A DNA stretch of 64,000 nt from Phytophthora quininea. Lineage: Eukaryota; Oomycota; Peronosporomycetes; Peronosporales; Peronosporaceae. The DNA is taken from the NCBI GenBank assembly GCA_011947345.1, contig JAAVTG010000545.1, positions 124,001 through 188,000 of the forward strand. The letters are read 5' to 3'. Every line of letters begins with the position of its first letter. The stretch's first letter is position 1. A model generated the notes under the pieces. It saw nothing but the letters and a program-made list of their open reading frames with translations. It was not told the origin of the DNA and ran no database searches. The position numbers and the translations under genes are program-made. Positions 11,281-23,826 of this stretch are shown piece after piece.

Positions 11281-13042
11281 TCACTGACTCCTGATTACCT
11301 TTCCGCCCTTCCTTAATAGAGCTGCATAACTCTTCCCAGCTAGTGAATGTGCGCGGGGGACTTGCAGCGACATGGTGGTCCCTTCCGACGCTATTTTGCT
11401 CCCGGGTCCTCGTAATTCCTCAGACGTCATTCGACAGGTTCTTATAAGGTGGTCACTTTGCCCGCAGTTTAGGCACTGTGGTCTTCCTTTCATTTACGGA
11501 TGCTGCACGACAATGCATGAGTTGTGCCATATAATGCGGATTACGTCTACTAGGGCGCTCGGGCACCCATCAAGCGGGAATCTTAATTACCACGTCGTTG
11601 ATATTGTGGAGTCGGGTCCGCTGTGGTCTAGATCGTCCGGTTCCAGCAATACTTGTAACCAGTCCTTTAGATAAGCGTGGAAACCTTTTAAATCCATGGA
11701 TCTTGCTACATTCCTCAGCATTACCACATACATGGTGGAGTTGTTAGTTGGCTCTCCATCTTCGGCTCTTTGACGAAGCCACGCGTACTCAATTTCGTAG
11801 TTCTCCCGCACTTAAAGGGATTGATTAGCCTGTGGAGTCTATTATAAAATGGTATTTCCAGCTGCTCATATCGTCTCGCCGTTTCCCTCGTAAAGAAGTG
11901 CAGGTGTACTTCATGGTTGGCCGCTTCATATCTGATTGCCTTAACTGAGGCCAGCATTTGCCAAATCTTCGCATTGTCATTGACCCCTATGCGTTGCGCT
12001 GCGGTTGCTATTGTTTCCCGTAGGTTCTTGGTACTTCGAAATGCCGCTTTTACTGGCAGTTCTTCCTCTAACGCCATTACCAACCGTCCTTCTACTTGGG
12101 CCCTGATGGTTTCAATTATTCACAGCTTGTCTTCCGTTGCCATGATTCTGTTGAAAAACTGTGGAAGTATCCTACAAAGGATTTTTCCTTCCGCCAAGCC
12201 GTGCACAATCGTCCATTCACCCTCTGTTTCTTCACGCGGTACTGCCATTTTGTGTTTCCCGAAAACGCGTTTGCACTGGGCTCGTAGTGTTGATATCTCA
12301 ACAGCTGAGTATTCCGCCGTGTTAAAAGGAATGCTTGTTGTTGTTGTTGTGACTGCGTGTTCTCCTCCTGGTTCGGTCCTCGCACGTTTTGGGCCCATTG
12401 CGTGAGCGTTGATGTCACTGGCTTTGCATCCTGCACCAATAAGACTCCCAATCGTTTGTTAAGTCCAAAGAGAAGTGTTTCTCTTGTACGATACGCTCTT
12501 TGGAGTATGTTCAGGATTTTCTTCCTCCATTCTTCCCAGTTATTGCCTTTCGCAAGTACTATTTGTTCAAATAGGTCCAGAAGTTTGTCCTGCTCGCCTT
12601 GTGTTAGCCGTGGTAGACGTTGAAGAGCCGTCAGCTCTCCATTCGCTCCCGTCGGATATTTCCTGAAAATCTTTGAGAACAGGGCTTGGATCAACTCGAG
12701 CCATGTTCGTAGGCGAGGCTTTTCGAAGGGGATTCCCGCATTGCCTGTTCCAGTGTTGCAGCTAATCTCTCTGCCGAAACTGGTCCTCCGTTGGGATTAT
12801 TGGTCTCAACTTCAAGACCTCCTGACTCCACCTCCTGGCTTCTAGCTGACGTTGTTGTATTGTAGTGGTAGTTCTTTGCCGACTGGTGACCGGGGTCTCT
12901 CTTCTCCATCCGCAACTCCGTTTCTTCCTCTATATCCGTCCCTTGTTCCAGTTTTTGGTCCTTCTCGGAACTCGTAATTCCTTCTTTCTCTTCGTCTCCT
13001 TTTACTTTTATCCTGACTGCTGCCCTGGTGTCGTATTGGCAT
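11281..13042 (-). pseudogene. LINE-A ORF1 (nucleic-acid-binding, CCHC)
   Basis: Fragments at 13042-12842, 12694-12116, 12398-12120, 12083-11721, 11811-11587 and 11493-11281 overlap as one protein broken by frameshifts and single stops (for example TGA at 12120). The N-terminal part is basic and glutamine-rich. The middle is helical and charged. Near the C-terminus CLNCGQSDHLIRTC is a CCHC zinc knuckle typical of LINE ORF1 proteins, which coat the RNA. It ends about 65 bases before the OTU-bearing frame. Confidence 0.7.
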
Positions 13043-13920
13043 TTCCTAGCGGCTTCCGTCGGGTAGGTGCGGTAGCTCCTTTGTCCCCGGGTCGGGAGGC
13101 GCTGGGCTCATGTCTGTCTAGGGGCTTGACTTGGATTTGGTATACCAAATCAGGCTTCTGCTGGCACGTTTTCCTCCGATCCTAGCTCAACCAGTGCCGT
13201 GATTGAGGGGTCTGCGCTTGCGCAAGCAAAATCGGAACTGCCGTTCTTTCCTAATAAGCTAAATCTCTGTTGACTGTAATCATTGCGTACGTGATACCGC
13301 TAAAAGACGCGGTTTAAAATGTCAATGTACCTCACTCCAATAGATACTGTAGTCAACTTTTACTTCTAGCTTAGATAGCTTAATTTTCAGGGCGATGGTG
13401 ACGACAAATCTGGTGTCGTCGAAGCAGAAAGCAGGACCAAGGCTAGGGTCAGAGTGCTGTATAGGGGACAAGCTGTCTGCTCAATGTATTCGGCGAAAAC
13501 CCGTGATTTATCGCGAGGTGGTTGCTTATATGTACATCAACCTCGACGTGGTCAGATGGAGGAATCTCTACCAGATATGTCGCAAGCATGCGCGTTGAAC
13601 TTGAGCACCTACATTTACCTACACTGCTTGTAGGTGAGATAGTGTGAGAGCTAGTGATATACATGTTTAGCAGGAAGGAAGTGGTTCAAAGTTGCCATAC
13701 CTAACCCCAGGATCTGATGGATTCTGACGACATCGCTTTGACCAGGTCTTATCCCAGCCTACGCGGATAAACATAGATGCACATTAAAGCGGATTCGTTT
13801 AATTCGTTCCTCACTTCTAAACTCACCACATCCCATCCGGCCCGCTGCCTCTCAACCTCTACGTCTGAAGCACAAGCTCCGCACCAAAAGGCATACCTAC
13901 TCGATCTTAAACGATAGACC
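13043..13920. other. no recognisable gene
   Basis: Short ORFs on both strands look like chance. The stretch separates the 5' side of LINE-A (minus) from the 5' side of LINE-B (plus) and may hold the untranslated leader of either. No inverted repeat, tRNA or promoter-like element stood out. Confidence 0.5.
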
Positions 13921-16571
13921 TCAATGCCCCCAACGATTCAAATGGCAACCTTGACATCATCTCGATCCCAAGGAATGAAAGCTACGATACTGCCTTAACA
14001 ATGAACGACCTGCTTCAGGTTCTCCCATTTCCTGACACGACCACTGAACAGGAGAATACTTTTTATTAGGGCTCGACGAATTACCCACCCGCGGTAGCAT
14101 CGCCTCCGATGCTCTGTTTGACAATGACTCCACGCTCGCGGGTTTTTCTTTCGACCTCGCTCCACTACCTTTTTGCATAGAGAAGATGATATTTCCAGTG
14201 CCCCGTTGCCTGTCGTCACGACTCAACTTTATACCATCGAGCCACCTCTTCAATCAACGTACGAATCCGAGGAAGCTGTCATCGCCGCTCTGTACAGATG
14301 GACGAAAAACATGGTTTTAACGTCACAAAACGCCGTGCCTCCCCCGAATGCTGCTCCCAAAGAAGTTTGGAAACGTGGATTTGACTGCGATCGAGCAGGA
14401 AATCCAAGTGCACTCAACACCTTACTGAAGATAATCAGTTCTCAATTTGCAGCCTTCGACTCATTTGAGACCTAAAACCGTCCCCCAATCCGCCTTCGTA
14501 AAGATGCCAGCGAGCACTCCCATGCGAGAGTTTTCTAGCTATGAAGACACGAACCGCCCAAGTCCCCGTCTCCGACTTTGAGTGTTCGCATGGACGTCGA
14601 AGCCGAGCGGGAACCTGCTCACGGACCACCTGACGCAGCCCTTCACGACCAGCGTCGCCAACGCGAAACTCCCCGAAACGCCCCTCCGCTGAAGGCATCT
14701 CCATCGGTGTACTCCTTAGAGGAGGACGAGAGTTCCGCCAGGATGGACGCGGCCACGAAGAAGACCAACCAGGCAATGTAGCTGCTGATGAGGACCGCCT
14801 CGACCTCATTAGAGAAGCCTAGGCGAAAGGTGTCATCGACCCAGACCAACTGTTAAAATTAGCGGAAAATGCCCAACCGAGTCCTGTTCGAGATGCGCTA
14901 TTCAGCGTTTGAGCTACGTTCGCGGGCAATCTGCAAACGTTGTCACGTCCCAAGATCATTGCCAACCTAAAGTTGATAGACGACAACTCCGTCGTTCGAC
15001 AACTGCTTGAAGAACACGCGATAGTGTACCTCCACAAGTTGCCAAGAAACCAAATCATGTTTCAGGTCGACTCGAAAGAGGCGAGAAAGAAGTTGGAAGG
15101 ACAAAAGTGCCTGCTCTTCGGGAAGATTCTGGAGTTTGAGAAATGTGACCCTCTGTCCGACAACTACTTCATCGACATCATGGGTATTCACAGCCAATCC
15201 ACGGCGAGGAAGATTTTCCAAGCCCTGGTGTACATGGGTTGAAGACCTCTGTATTACAACGCCACCTTTCTCGGTCACACGACTCAGGTGTCCTCCGGAA
15301 TCCTGAGATTTTTCGTGGCAGGCCGCACCTGTCCGAAAGCTTTGCTGATCAAAGGAATTGTGTGCAACCAGATCCTTTTAGACGGAACGATGTATGCAGC
15401 GAAAGGGAAGGACGTGCCGCCTCAGTTCTATCACTTGCAGCCAAATAAGATCTCCCCGCAATGTATTGACATGAGCGAGCTACCATTCCGAGCTACGAAA
15501 AATAACACTACTACTACCAACGGCCGCGCCCCACAACATCACCACTTGGGTAACAAACGCTCCCGCGACCCTGTGCTTTCCACTCCAACACGAAAGTCAC
15601 CAGTGAACCCGATCTCTTTCATCAAAACAGAGAAGACCCAGAGGAACATCAGCTCGACCTATCGATCGACTTTTCTGTCACGGATGTCTCGGCGCCTTCA
15701 AGTCCGACACAATCAGTGGATGAAGCGTTTAAAAGTCCCCGAAGCGTCTACAAAGTAGACGTTCCTGCCCCCTCCAACTCCGTCCGCGGAAACCTGGCAT
15801 TCCCTAATTTCTGGAACCATCTTGCCGATATTGAGACGGAGGTTGAATGCCGCACAATTAGCGATAGGGAATCTGTCGACAAAGGCTTCCAACTGTTGGT
15901 GAAGAGAGTGGAGCCATCCGAACAAGTCACCAACAGTAGTGAGTTTTCCTTTTACCATGAAAAGAAAAAGGCAAGGCTAAACTGTCAACGAACCCAGTAC
16001 TGTTACGCGAGCTGATTCCAGCGATGAAAACCGACATCGAGGAGTCACTACAGACCTTCACCAGCGATAATGAAGACCTTCCAGAAGCGATAACCAGAAA
16101 AGATTCTAGACTGCTGTCCACGTCGCCCAACGCGGAAGATATCTGGAAGCAAATAGCCAAAAACCGACTAGCCTTCTCGCTGAAGCTATCGAAGCTAATG
16201 CGCCAGAAGTCGACTTTGATTGATGAATTCGCCAGCATACACCTGTGGTACAGATGCATTCAAGTGTCCACGTCAAAGCGTAGAGCAAATTTTAGCAAGA
16301 AGTGGATGGAAATCACTGGCATGGACCTACCAAAACGCGGAGCGATTTCATGGGAATTGTAGGCCCACTTGCGACCAAATTTGGCAACCCCAACAACCTG
16401 CTCGAGAGGTTGAAGGCGCTTGCATTCTTTGAGCTACTGTTGTTAACTGTGGCCCCAGTCATTTTCAACAAGGATTACTGGATTCAAAAGCTCGCAAACT
16501 CTCACGTTCCTTGGATTCCTGCAGCTGACGTTCGTCTACTCCACCCCAACGTACTCCTAGCCCTGCTGTGA
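13921..16571 (+). pseudogene. LINE-B ORF1
   Basis: Coding-looking stretches include about 13921-14475, 14578-14781, 14940-15242, 15288-15758, 15716-16015, 16024-16362 and 16302-16571, linked by frame changes and stops. 14940-15758 forms a compact, mixed domain followed by an Asn/Thr/His-rich low-complexity linker (about 15510-15560). I see no CCHC knuckle. The position upstream of endonuclease and RT, and the lack of any other function, make ORF1 the best reading. The start is uncertain. Confidence 0.55.
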
Positions 16572-16776
16572 GCACCGATTGGAGGAAAAATCTTGGAGCA
16601 ATTAGCTACTCAAGAGTGGGAAAACAGCATCATGACAACGCTAGTCCTTCTTCGAAGTGAAGAAGACTGGTTCCCCAACGATACGGCTGTACTTCGGTTG
16701 ACGCGTGATGGCAATCAGCTCAACCTAGAAGCTGGGTCACTTCCGATAGATTGCTAAGAACACAAAACGTTGGAAC

Positions 16777-17958
16777 AACGTTAACATCTTGACCGTCAAC
16801 ACTAACGGGTTGAAGAAAAACGGTCACTTACTGATATCCAAAACACTTTCAAACTACCATGTGAGCTGCGTTCAAGAAACCAAGTTTAAAGACATGCACC
16901 ACCTCGCAAAATGTCGGTTTTTATTACAAGCATCGTTCCTCAACAAATGCTTTGTGAGCGACAATAACGCCAGTCAACCAACGACAACACTACCACGAAG
17001 TGGAGGTGTAGCAACGATACTTCATAGCAACTTCCCGGGCTTCGAAACCGCGACAGAAATGAAAGACATGACGATACCTGGGAGGTATTTAGTTGTCCGA
17101 GTCACAGTAGCAGATAAGAACCTGTTCATCCATAACGTGTACGCCCCCGTCGACCCTCAAGACAACTGCAGGTTTTACGAAAGCCTCGCTAATCGACAAT
17201 TTACCAACGAGGACACCCACTGGATCCTTGGTGATCTCAATGCAACTTTAGATCCAATCACTGACTCTGCTGTAGCGACATCCAGACATCCGCATACAAG
17301 GCAGTTTTTGCTAGAGTGGATGACAAATCTTCGTGTCGTGGACTGCTGGAGAATACACCACCCTCAGACTCGGGTGTACACTGGTCCTCCACCACGAAAA
17401 AATCGCCTAGACTATTGCTTAATCTCCGGTCACTTCATGACTCGGTTCTATGGGTCTGCTCGGTACTTTCAAGCACCCCACTCGGGCGATCACCTGGCAC
17501 ATAGTGTTCGTCTCAGCGATAAACCCAGAGCCAGAGGTACAGGATACTGGAGACTTCCGTACCGAATGCTAGATTGTCCTTTGGTGAAACAAGCAATTAC
17601 GACAGAGGCGATGATTTTTCTAGATGAAGCAAAACACGCATCCAATCCGGGCTTGGCTTGGAAGGGATGGAAAAGACGAATTCGCAGTCAATTGCAGTCC
17701 CTGCAACTTGTGATGCAACAACAACAAGACCAAGGGCTCCGCTCTGCGAGCGAACAATATGAACTGTATATGCGTGCCTTTGTGGATAGTCCCACAAATT
17801 TTACAGAACAACAATACCGGTCAGCGAAGGCGCAATATTTGGAACGTAAAGACCATGTGCTTAGACTCCAACAAGACTCGAGTTTCGATTTTCACGCATC
17901 CCAAATGGAGCATTCATCGAGTGCTTTTTTCGTCGCCCACAGGAATTACTCCGGTTAG
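16777..17958 (+). pseudogene. LINE-B APE-like endonuclease (N-terminal half of ORF2)
   Basis: The open frame from the ATG at 16789 (389 residues) carries NTNGL (4-8), QETK (29-32), GGVATILHS (72-80), NVYAP (116-120), GDLN (148-151), RLDYC (206-210) and SGDH (232-235), the full run of APE-type endonuclease motifs. Residues 240-389 lead toward the RT. Coding-like sequence begins a few codons upstream of that ATG. The frame is lost near 17925 by a one-base shift, so the end at 17958 is not native. Confidence 0.9.
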
Positions 17959-19546
17959 TACCGATTACTGAAGTGAACATGCCAACTGGTGAAGTGTCGG
18001 TTGATCCTCATGAAGTTGAAGAAGGCTTTCGAAGTCACTGGGGAACAATATTCGCCGATCCATATAGTCCTTCAGACCACACGTTCGTTGACGACGTTAA
18101 ACAAACTACTCTATTAGACACGATCCATAATCCGATCGACGAGGAAACAGCGGCGTCACTTGACGATCCAATCACACCCATAGAATTGGCGGAAGCGATC
18201 AAGCACATGAAGGGAAGTTCCGCCCCAGGGCCAGATGGCCTAACGGCGGCCTTTTATCAGGTCGCTCCCGACGTATTTGCTGAAATTCTTACCATAGTTT
18301 TCACGTATCAACTGGAACGAGGGATACTTCTACCATCTCAACGTAAATCATGTGTTACACTACTACACAAGAAAGGAAGTCGAAGTGATCCTGGCAATTA
18401 TCGTCCAATCTTGTTGATACAGGTAGACATAAAAATTCTCTCCAAAACATTGGCTATCGCCTACAACAAATTTTACCCAAGATTATACACGCAGACCAGA
18501 GAGGTTTCGTAAAAGGCCGGCTCCTCCATCACCAAATTCGATCGATGGCCGATCTCCAACATCTAGCTACAAATACGAACTCGCCAGCTCTCGCTTTGTT
18601 CTTGGACTTCGAAAAAGCGTATGACCGAGTGAATTGGTCATATTTATTCCGCGTGCTGAAAAAGTTTGGATTTAAGCACCACTTTATCTCGTGGATCAAA
18701 ATGCTTTACAATAAGCCAGTAGCTTCACTCCTTCTGAATGGGTGCCTCCTCGATCCATTGCAAGTCACAAGAGGTGTTAAACAAGGCGATCCACTCTCAT
18801 CGCTCTTGTTCCTACTGTGCATCGAACCTCTCGGAAATTTAATTCGCTCAAAACCCCACCTCGGGGTGCGAGCCTCGAACAACCACCAGGTCACGGGACT
18901 CTACTTCGCAGACGATTCAACGCTAATTGCTAGTGATGAGACTGGCACTCGCCAACAACTGGAGCTCGTTCGAGTTTATTGTGATGGATCTGGAGCAAGA
19001 TTAAATCTTCACAAATCAGTGCTCATGGCGTTGAATAAACAAGGGCGCTGTCCCCAATTTACCGGTGTCCGTTGTCTTCAAGAAGGGGACATTGTAAAAT
19101 ATCTTGGCATCCCATTTGGACTACAAGTTACAGACGACGGATTATTGGCGGAGCTCAACACGAGGTTTTATCGCCGCTTTGTTGTCTGGGGACGCAGGGC
19201 AAGGACAATGCGGGGTCGACTCCTCCTGGTTAATACGTTGATACTTTCTACGTTATGGCATTATACACCACATCTTACGGTGCCAAAACTTTGCGTCCGA
19301 AGATGGCAGCGCATGGTGAACAAGTTTGTGTTATCTAGGAAGCACGACGCCGAATCCAACTTTTTCAACTCGCTCCCACAAAACTACTGTACCAGCAAAA
19401 AGGGCTTGGAGGACTCCAGATCCCTTTCATTCAAAGCCAGGTTAATGTGCAACGTCTCCAACTATTGCAGCAATTTACCCAGCAAATGCTATCAGAGAGC
19501 AAGGAACCGTGGCCTGCGATCGCTTCTCCATTCCTTACTCAATTAA
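17926..19546 (+). pseudogene. LINE-B reverse transcriptase (C-terminal half of ORF2)
   Basis: The first segment (17926-18512) has SSAPGPDGLTAAFYQ, a classic LINE RT block, and ends at a frameshift near 18465. The second (from about 18470; open frame 18545-19546) has LFLDFEKAYDRVNW, RGVKQGDPLSSLLF and the catalytic FADD at residues 121-124 of that frame, followed by YLGIPFG. Catalytic residues are intact. Only single-base indels separate the frames. It copies the element RNA at a nick made by the endonuclease. Confidence 0.9.
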
Positions 19547-20863
19547 CACCTTTACTGCCATCAACTCAACCACTCAGCTTTCTCGACTTATCTCCCAGAC
19601 GCTACAAATATCTATTAAACAAAGAAGCCCTTTCCTCTTGGTGGAGAGAAACGTGGAGAGTATGGTACTTAACGCACTGGCCAAACCACGGCCCCCAACT
19701 ACAATACATATCAGCACTGCTGCGAGCACCATTGTGGATGACAAAAATACCGATCTCTACTACCAATCTCGTTCAGGACATCTTCGTCGCCTGCTGGCAG
19801 TTGCTGAACCAGCTAGAAGCTTCAGGCTACAATTGGCGCGGCGAGCTTGTTACGAATGCTTGGCGGATATTCACGATGAGCACGGCTGGCCCTCGAAGGA
19901 GGATTTTCTGAGGCAAAACTTGGACCCCAGCTCAAATATCTACCCCATCTGCCAGCAAAAAGACTGCTAGGCGCCACAGTCAGAGAACTGACCCAAATAC
20001 TTCAGCGGGTTACAGTCACGCACGAGCTCTCTCCACCCGCCTCGTTATTCGTACCAGCAGCTGGCGTTAAGGTAGCAGAAAAATACTATGCCTTCCCTAC
20101 GATACGAAAGCGGGCTCTCCAAAAATATTCGAACAGCCAACCTTACAGCTCGATGAACACCCGATCCGTCGAGACCTTCAAACGACAACAACAGACGTCA
20201 AAAATATCTGGAGTTCAGTCGAGAACACCGTCAGGAACTGCTGCCGGTCTACGACGACCTCCAGATGCAAGTCGCATTCCGACTACTTCCAGTGAAATCT
20301 AGACTTTGGTTCCTGTTGCAACATGACCCCTCAGCTCAACAATGTCAGCTCCCAGCGTGCTCGTCGATTGAGACTTCACAACATCTCTTCTTGGAATGTC
20401 CCCCTCAGCGGCAATATGGTCCTTGATTTGGTCCGACTGGGAGATATTTTTCGTCGGACAACTCACATGGACCTTGGTTGTACTCCCGCACAAACTCCGG
20501 GTCGTACAACATTGGAAGCAACACCGAGACATATTAATTACTCTCTGGAATATGCTACGATGCACAGTTCTCCACCATCGCTGGACTGAGCGCAACAGGA
20601 TATGCTTTGAAGACGGCAGTCCGGAACCCAAAACGACAGCTCTGGCCGCGATATATGCAACATTTGGAGCACACGTCCGTAGAGGCCTTAGAACCGCAGA
20701 CAGCAATCTACACGAGCAGTATCACACCATTCTGCGCCAACTAAAGCAAACATCACACTTCGGCAACTTCACCAACTGCAACCCAGACCTATTTCGCCTT
20801 CGTCACGTTCAACTGCACATTGCCCAACGCTCTGGTGTTGTATTCCAAACCTTAGTAGATTAG
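19447..20863 (+). pseudogene. LINE-B ORF2 C-terminal region with zf-RVT-like motif
   Basis: After the RT the frame moves to 19447-19911, then through degraded sequence to 20396-20863. Around 20340-20400 the plus strand encodes a C-x-x-x-C...HLFLECP pattern like the zf-RVT zinc-binding segment common after LINE RTs. The last frame contains RWTERNRICFEDG, also typical of that tail. It ends with TAG/TAA-rich sequence at 20863. Frames are broken at least three times. Confidence 0.7.
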
Positions 20864-20919
20864 ATTTAACACCACAGAATGAGAACTCACAAATAATCGG
20901 TAATCGAAGTCCCCCCTTA

Positions 20920-20936
20920 CTGACGATAATCGTCAG
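20920..20936. repeat. short perfect inverted repeat
   Basis: CTGACGAT-A-ATCGTCAG is an 8-bp perfect palindrome with a 1-base centre, lying between the end of LINE-B and the start of the MULE coding region. It may be chance or part of the MULE terminus. No partner was found on the far side. Confidence 0.4.
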
Positions 20937-20942
20937 CGACCG

Positions 20943-22668
20943 ATGCGAGGATCCATGCGAATCGGTTCCCCTATGAAGATAATAGTAAGGGCGATTTGCA
21001 AAGAAGACCCCACGAGCCCATGGAATATCGTGCATACACGCAACGGAAGTAGCCTTCATAATCACCCGCCATCGCAGGATGCTCGAGTCCACCCAGGCCA
21101 TCGACAACGAGCTTGTGGAGCTACGGATGTTCCGCCTGCAGCATCTCTCGAGCTCCTCGTCCAGCCTCAAACTAGAGTTGGAATAACCCCAGGTGCTGTG
21201 TGCAAGCTTGTCCCAGGCTGACCCGGACTCTTTCATCATACCTTAAGACATCGCCAAAATGAGGAATGCTACTCGTCGACGTGAACTAGGAACTCAAACA
21301 GTGGTGGAGGTCCTCTTTTCTCGGTTAAACGATGATGGATTTTACTACCGGTGGGAACTGATCCAGAGTCCAACCAACTCCTCTACTTGTTCTGGGCTCA
21401 TCCTCGCACACTCTCAGTATCGGCGACACCCCGAGGTTCTTGGTGTGGATTGCACGTACAAGACGAACAAGTACCAGTTGCCACTGCTCAATATTGTCTC
21501 GCTGACAGGTTTTAACACTGTTTTACCTGTAGCACAATGTTGGTTGCCGCGAGAGAGGGAGAAGATTACGAATGGGCCATCCAAACACTGCGAGACTTCC
21601 TCATCGAAATGCGAATTGGACTGCCGTGGCTTACTCTTACCGATCGTTAGTTGGCTATTATGAACTCTATCGATGCCGATTTCCCCGAAGTGGCGGCTGT
21701 TGTATGTCGGTGGCACATGAACAAGAATGTACTCAGTAAAACAAGACAAATTCTCGGCCAAGTGCCTGTTGAAAACCCAGCCCCGGGCCAACGAAAGTAT
21801 GAGAACACTTGGCAGACTGATGCATTCATGTCAGCATTTTACAAGGCGGTCGATGCAGCAACGGAAGAGGAATTCGAAGACACGAATCGTTCGCGCCTGG
21901 ACCGACCAGTTCCAGCATTTTGGAATCCGTGACACATCTTTTGTCGAAAGGGCCCACGCAAAGTGTAAAGTATGGCTCCGGGGTTGCAACGGCGAAATTC
22001 TCACTGTATATCTGTCCCTACTCCCGTGGTGGCAAGCAGCTGCATCTAGTACGAGTCTTCTGGCTGAGAGAAATTCTGCTCGGGTTCCTTACCTTTTGCA
22101 AGGAAATCGATTCGCGGCTGTAACTCGTATCATTACCGTGTGGGCACTCACACGAACGAACGAGCTTTGGGAGGAAGCTCGGGTGGTTATTTTCCAAGGA
22201 GCAGACCAAGGAGAATGCACAGGGGTATTTCGGAGGGTGCACGAACGACCGTGTCTACACGGTTTGATTGCTCTCACAGAATCAAATGACCGGCGAATTC
22301 TCAGCCCTCATGATTTTGCGTTGCATTGGTGGATTAATCGCGACCTAGCTCAAACACTACCGATCCGTATCCAGGAGCCGGCGTATACTCAGCAGGCGCA
22401 ACTACAACAGCGCCGTCGCGTCGATCGACGCAGCAGAGTTCGGCGATCAAATACCACAAGACGCGATCCCGCTCTGTTTGAACGCATCGATTTAAATCAC
22501 TCCGCAACTCCACCATCCGCACCATCAGCTAGAGAAGCATCCTCTGACATAATAGTTACCTGGCTGCCTTCTTTGACCGGTCCTTCCAACTTCACGGCGA
22601 CAGAAACGAATATTTATCACGAAAACGATATTCCGCCACGGTTCTGGGGACATGCGCGATGGAGATAG
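20943..22668 (+). pseudogene. MULE-type transposase, decayed
   Basis: 20943-21130 encodes a short zinc-finger-like N-terminus (AICKEDP...HNHPPSQDARVHP) of the FAR1/FLYWCH style. 21259-21550 has LGVDCTYKTNKYQLPLLNIV, the first-aspartate block of the MULE transposase domain. After a frameshift near 21550 the second block is followed by an in-frame TAG at about 21650 and then NSIDADFPEVAAVVCRWHMNKN (21651-21932). A further shift leads to HFGIRDTSFVERAHAKCKVWL and the C-terminal tail CLHGLIAL...LSPHDFALHWW up to 22668. Family and order are clear; the copy is dead. I did not find terminal inverted repeats. Confidence 0.85.
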
Positions 22669-22734
22669 AACAACAGGTGAGATAATTGAAAGTAAAGCGC
22701 CCGAAATTTATTCTTTCCCTTTAAACCAGAAGAT

Positions 22735-23826
22735 TTACGATTGCGTACCTTTTCCCAATGCGGTCTTAATATGCTTATGTCCGCGACTCACGTGCGTTCT
22801 GTAGGAACTGTCAACGTCGTAGCTGTCTCCACAAATATCATAACTCCACGTCCCCTGCCTCTTAATTGGCGCACGGCGAGTTTCTTCATTCTTTTGATGC
22901 TTGGGGTTCTTCTTACGGTACCGGCGATGCTGTCGCAATAAATTTGACTGGTCTAGTTTCAGGTCACAGCACTGACATTCGTAGTGGCGAGGTAGAACAC
23001 TTGAAACAATGTCGGGTTCCCAAGAGAGGCCTCAGTAGAACAAGTAGCAGTGAATTTGATGGTTTGCGGTCTCGTACGGCATGCCATTATGTATGAGGTC
23101 TCCACGAAAAACCACACAGAAGCCAACCGGAATTGACAACACGCGAGCCTTTGCATCATCTTTTGTCGAAACGCAGCCGTCGAATACGCGAAGCCGTGTC
23201 CCCTCCTCCAAAGCGCAAACCATACTTGCAGGCACACGACCTTTGCCAAAGGCCGCATCAATAACGCTGGTAGGGTAGTCTTGGTGGCTTTCGTGTTCTG
23301 CCCCTCCAGGACGTGAGCGCATGAACGAGAACACACTGGGGAGCCAGCCAAGGTCCAGGCAGTAATTGCCTTCAGCGCACGCTTCAATTCTTCTACAGCC
23401 CCCGAGGTTCGAACAACACGAGACTGCTCGCGAAATTGATTGTCACTGTCCCCCAACCTCCTGGAACACAAGCGTGTAGTTGCGACTGCGGGCTTCACCT
23501 TGGAGCGCCGAGAGCACCTCGGATGCCAGACCCAGGTACTCCACAATGTAGCCGCACGAGGCAACGACGGCTTGGGCCCCATCGCCGATCGGGAAATTGC
23601 TGATTCTCTGTAGCGGACACGCTCTGTTGAGACGGACACGGCTGGAGCGCACACTTGTTTTTTGTATGAGAATTGCAGCTGCTATTTCTTGTCCTTTTTC
23701 GTGCAATGGCTTTCGGCAGAAATGATCCTCCTTAGTTTCACACCAGAGGAAGACAACGCAGCACGCGATACTCTCGAGCTTGTACCTACCTACTTTCTGT
23801 ATCAAATTGTGTGACTCTACGTACAA
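22735..23826 (-). pseudogene. 2OG-Fe(II) oxygenase-like protein with C-terminal C2H2 fingers, broken
   Basis: From 23826 one frame gives an N-terminal region to about 23455. A short stretch in another frame (SDNQFREQSRVVRTSG) follows to about 23355, then the first frame resumes. There HQDYP (HxD) with DLIHNG about 65 residues later and CVVFRGDLIH match the iron-binding pattern of 2OG-Fe(II) dioxygenases. A TGA at 23034-23032 follows, but the same frame continues open to 22735 with C2H2-like fingers (YECQCC...QHRRY and YDICGDSY...HVSRGH). The TGA may therefore be a mutation in a longer fusion protein. It is convergent with the MULE (67-bp gap) and could be cargo or an unrelated captured gene. 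Substrate unknown. Confidence 0.6.

Larger units (their letters stand above)
5636..13042 (-). mobile_element. LINE-A: APE-type non-LTR retrotransposon with OTU-like domain, decayed
   Basis: Minus-strand fragments follow the order expected for a LINE: ORF1 with a CCHC knuckle (about 12.7-11.3 kb), an OTU-like peptidase region (11.2-9.9 kb), a spacer (9.8-8.5 kb), an APE-like endonuclease (8.46-7.67 kb) and a reverse transcriptase (7.0-5.7 kb). The coding tail then continues beyond the copia insertion at 756-203. Stops and frameshifts are scattered throughout and one catalytic aspartate of the RT is lost, so the copy is dead. The 5' end lies near or above 13.0 kb and was not resolved. APE endonuclease plus the RT style suggest an L1/Tx1-like lineage; that placement is tentative. 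Confidence 0.85.
13921..20880 (+). mobile_element. LINE-B: APE-type non-LTR retrotransposon, decayed
   Basis: Plus-strand ORF1-like fragments (13.9-16.6 kb) are followed by an APE endonuclease (16.78-17.96 kb), a reverse transcriptase (17.93-19.55 kb) and a zf-RVT-type C-terminus ending near 20863. The domain order and motifs identify an L1/Tx1-like LINE, different in sequence from LINE-A and in opposite orientation. Most catalytic motifs survive, so it decayed later or less than LINE-A. I saw no poly-A tail or target duplication. The 3' end is placed after the last stop at about 20863. Confidence 0.85.

Noticed and set aside
20880..20942. MULE terminal inverted repeat at the palindrome
   Set aside because: No matching inverted copy was found beyond 22668.
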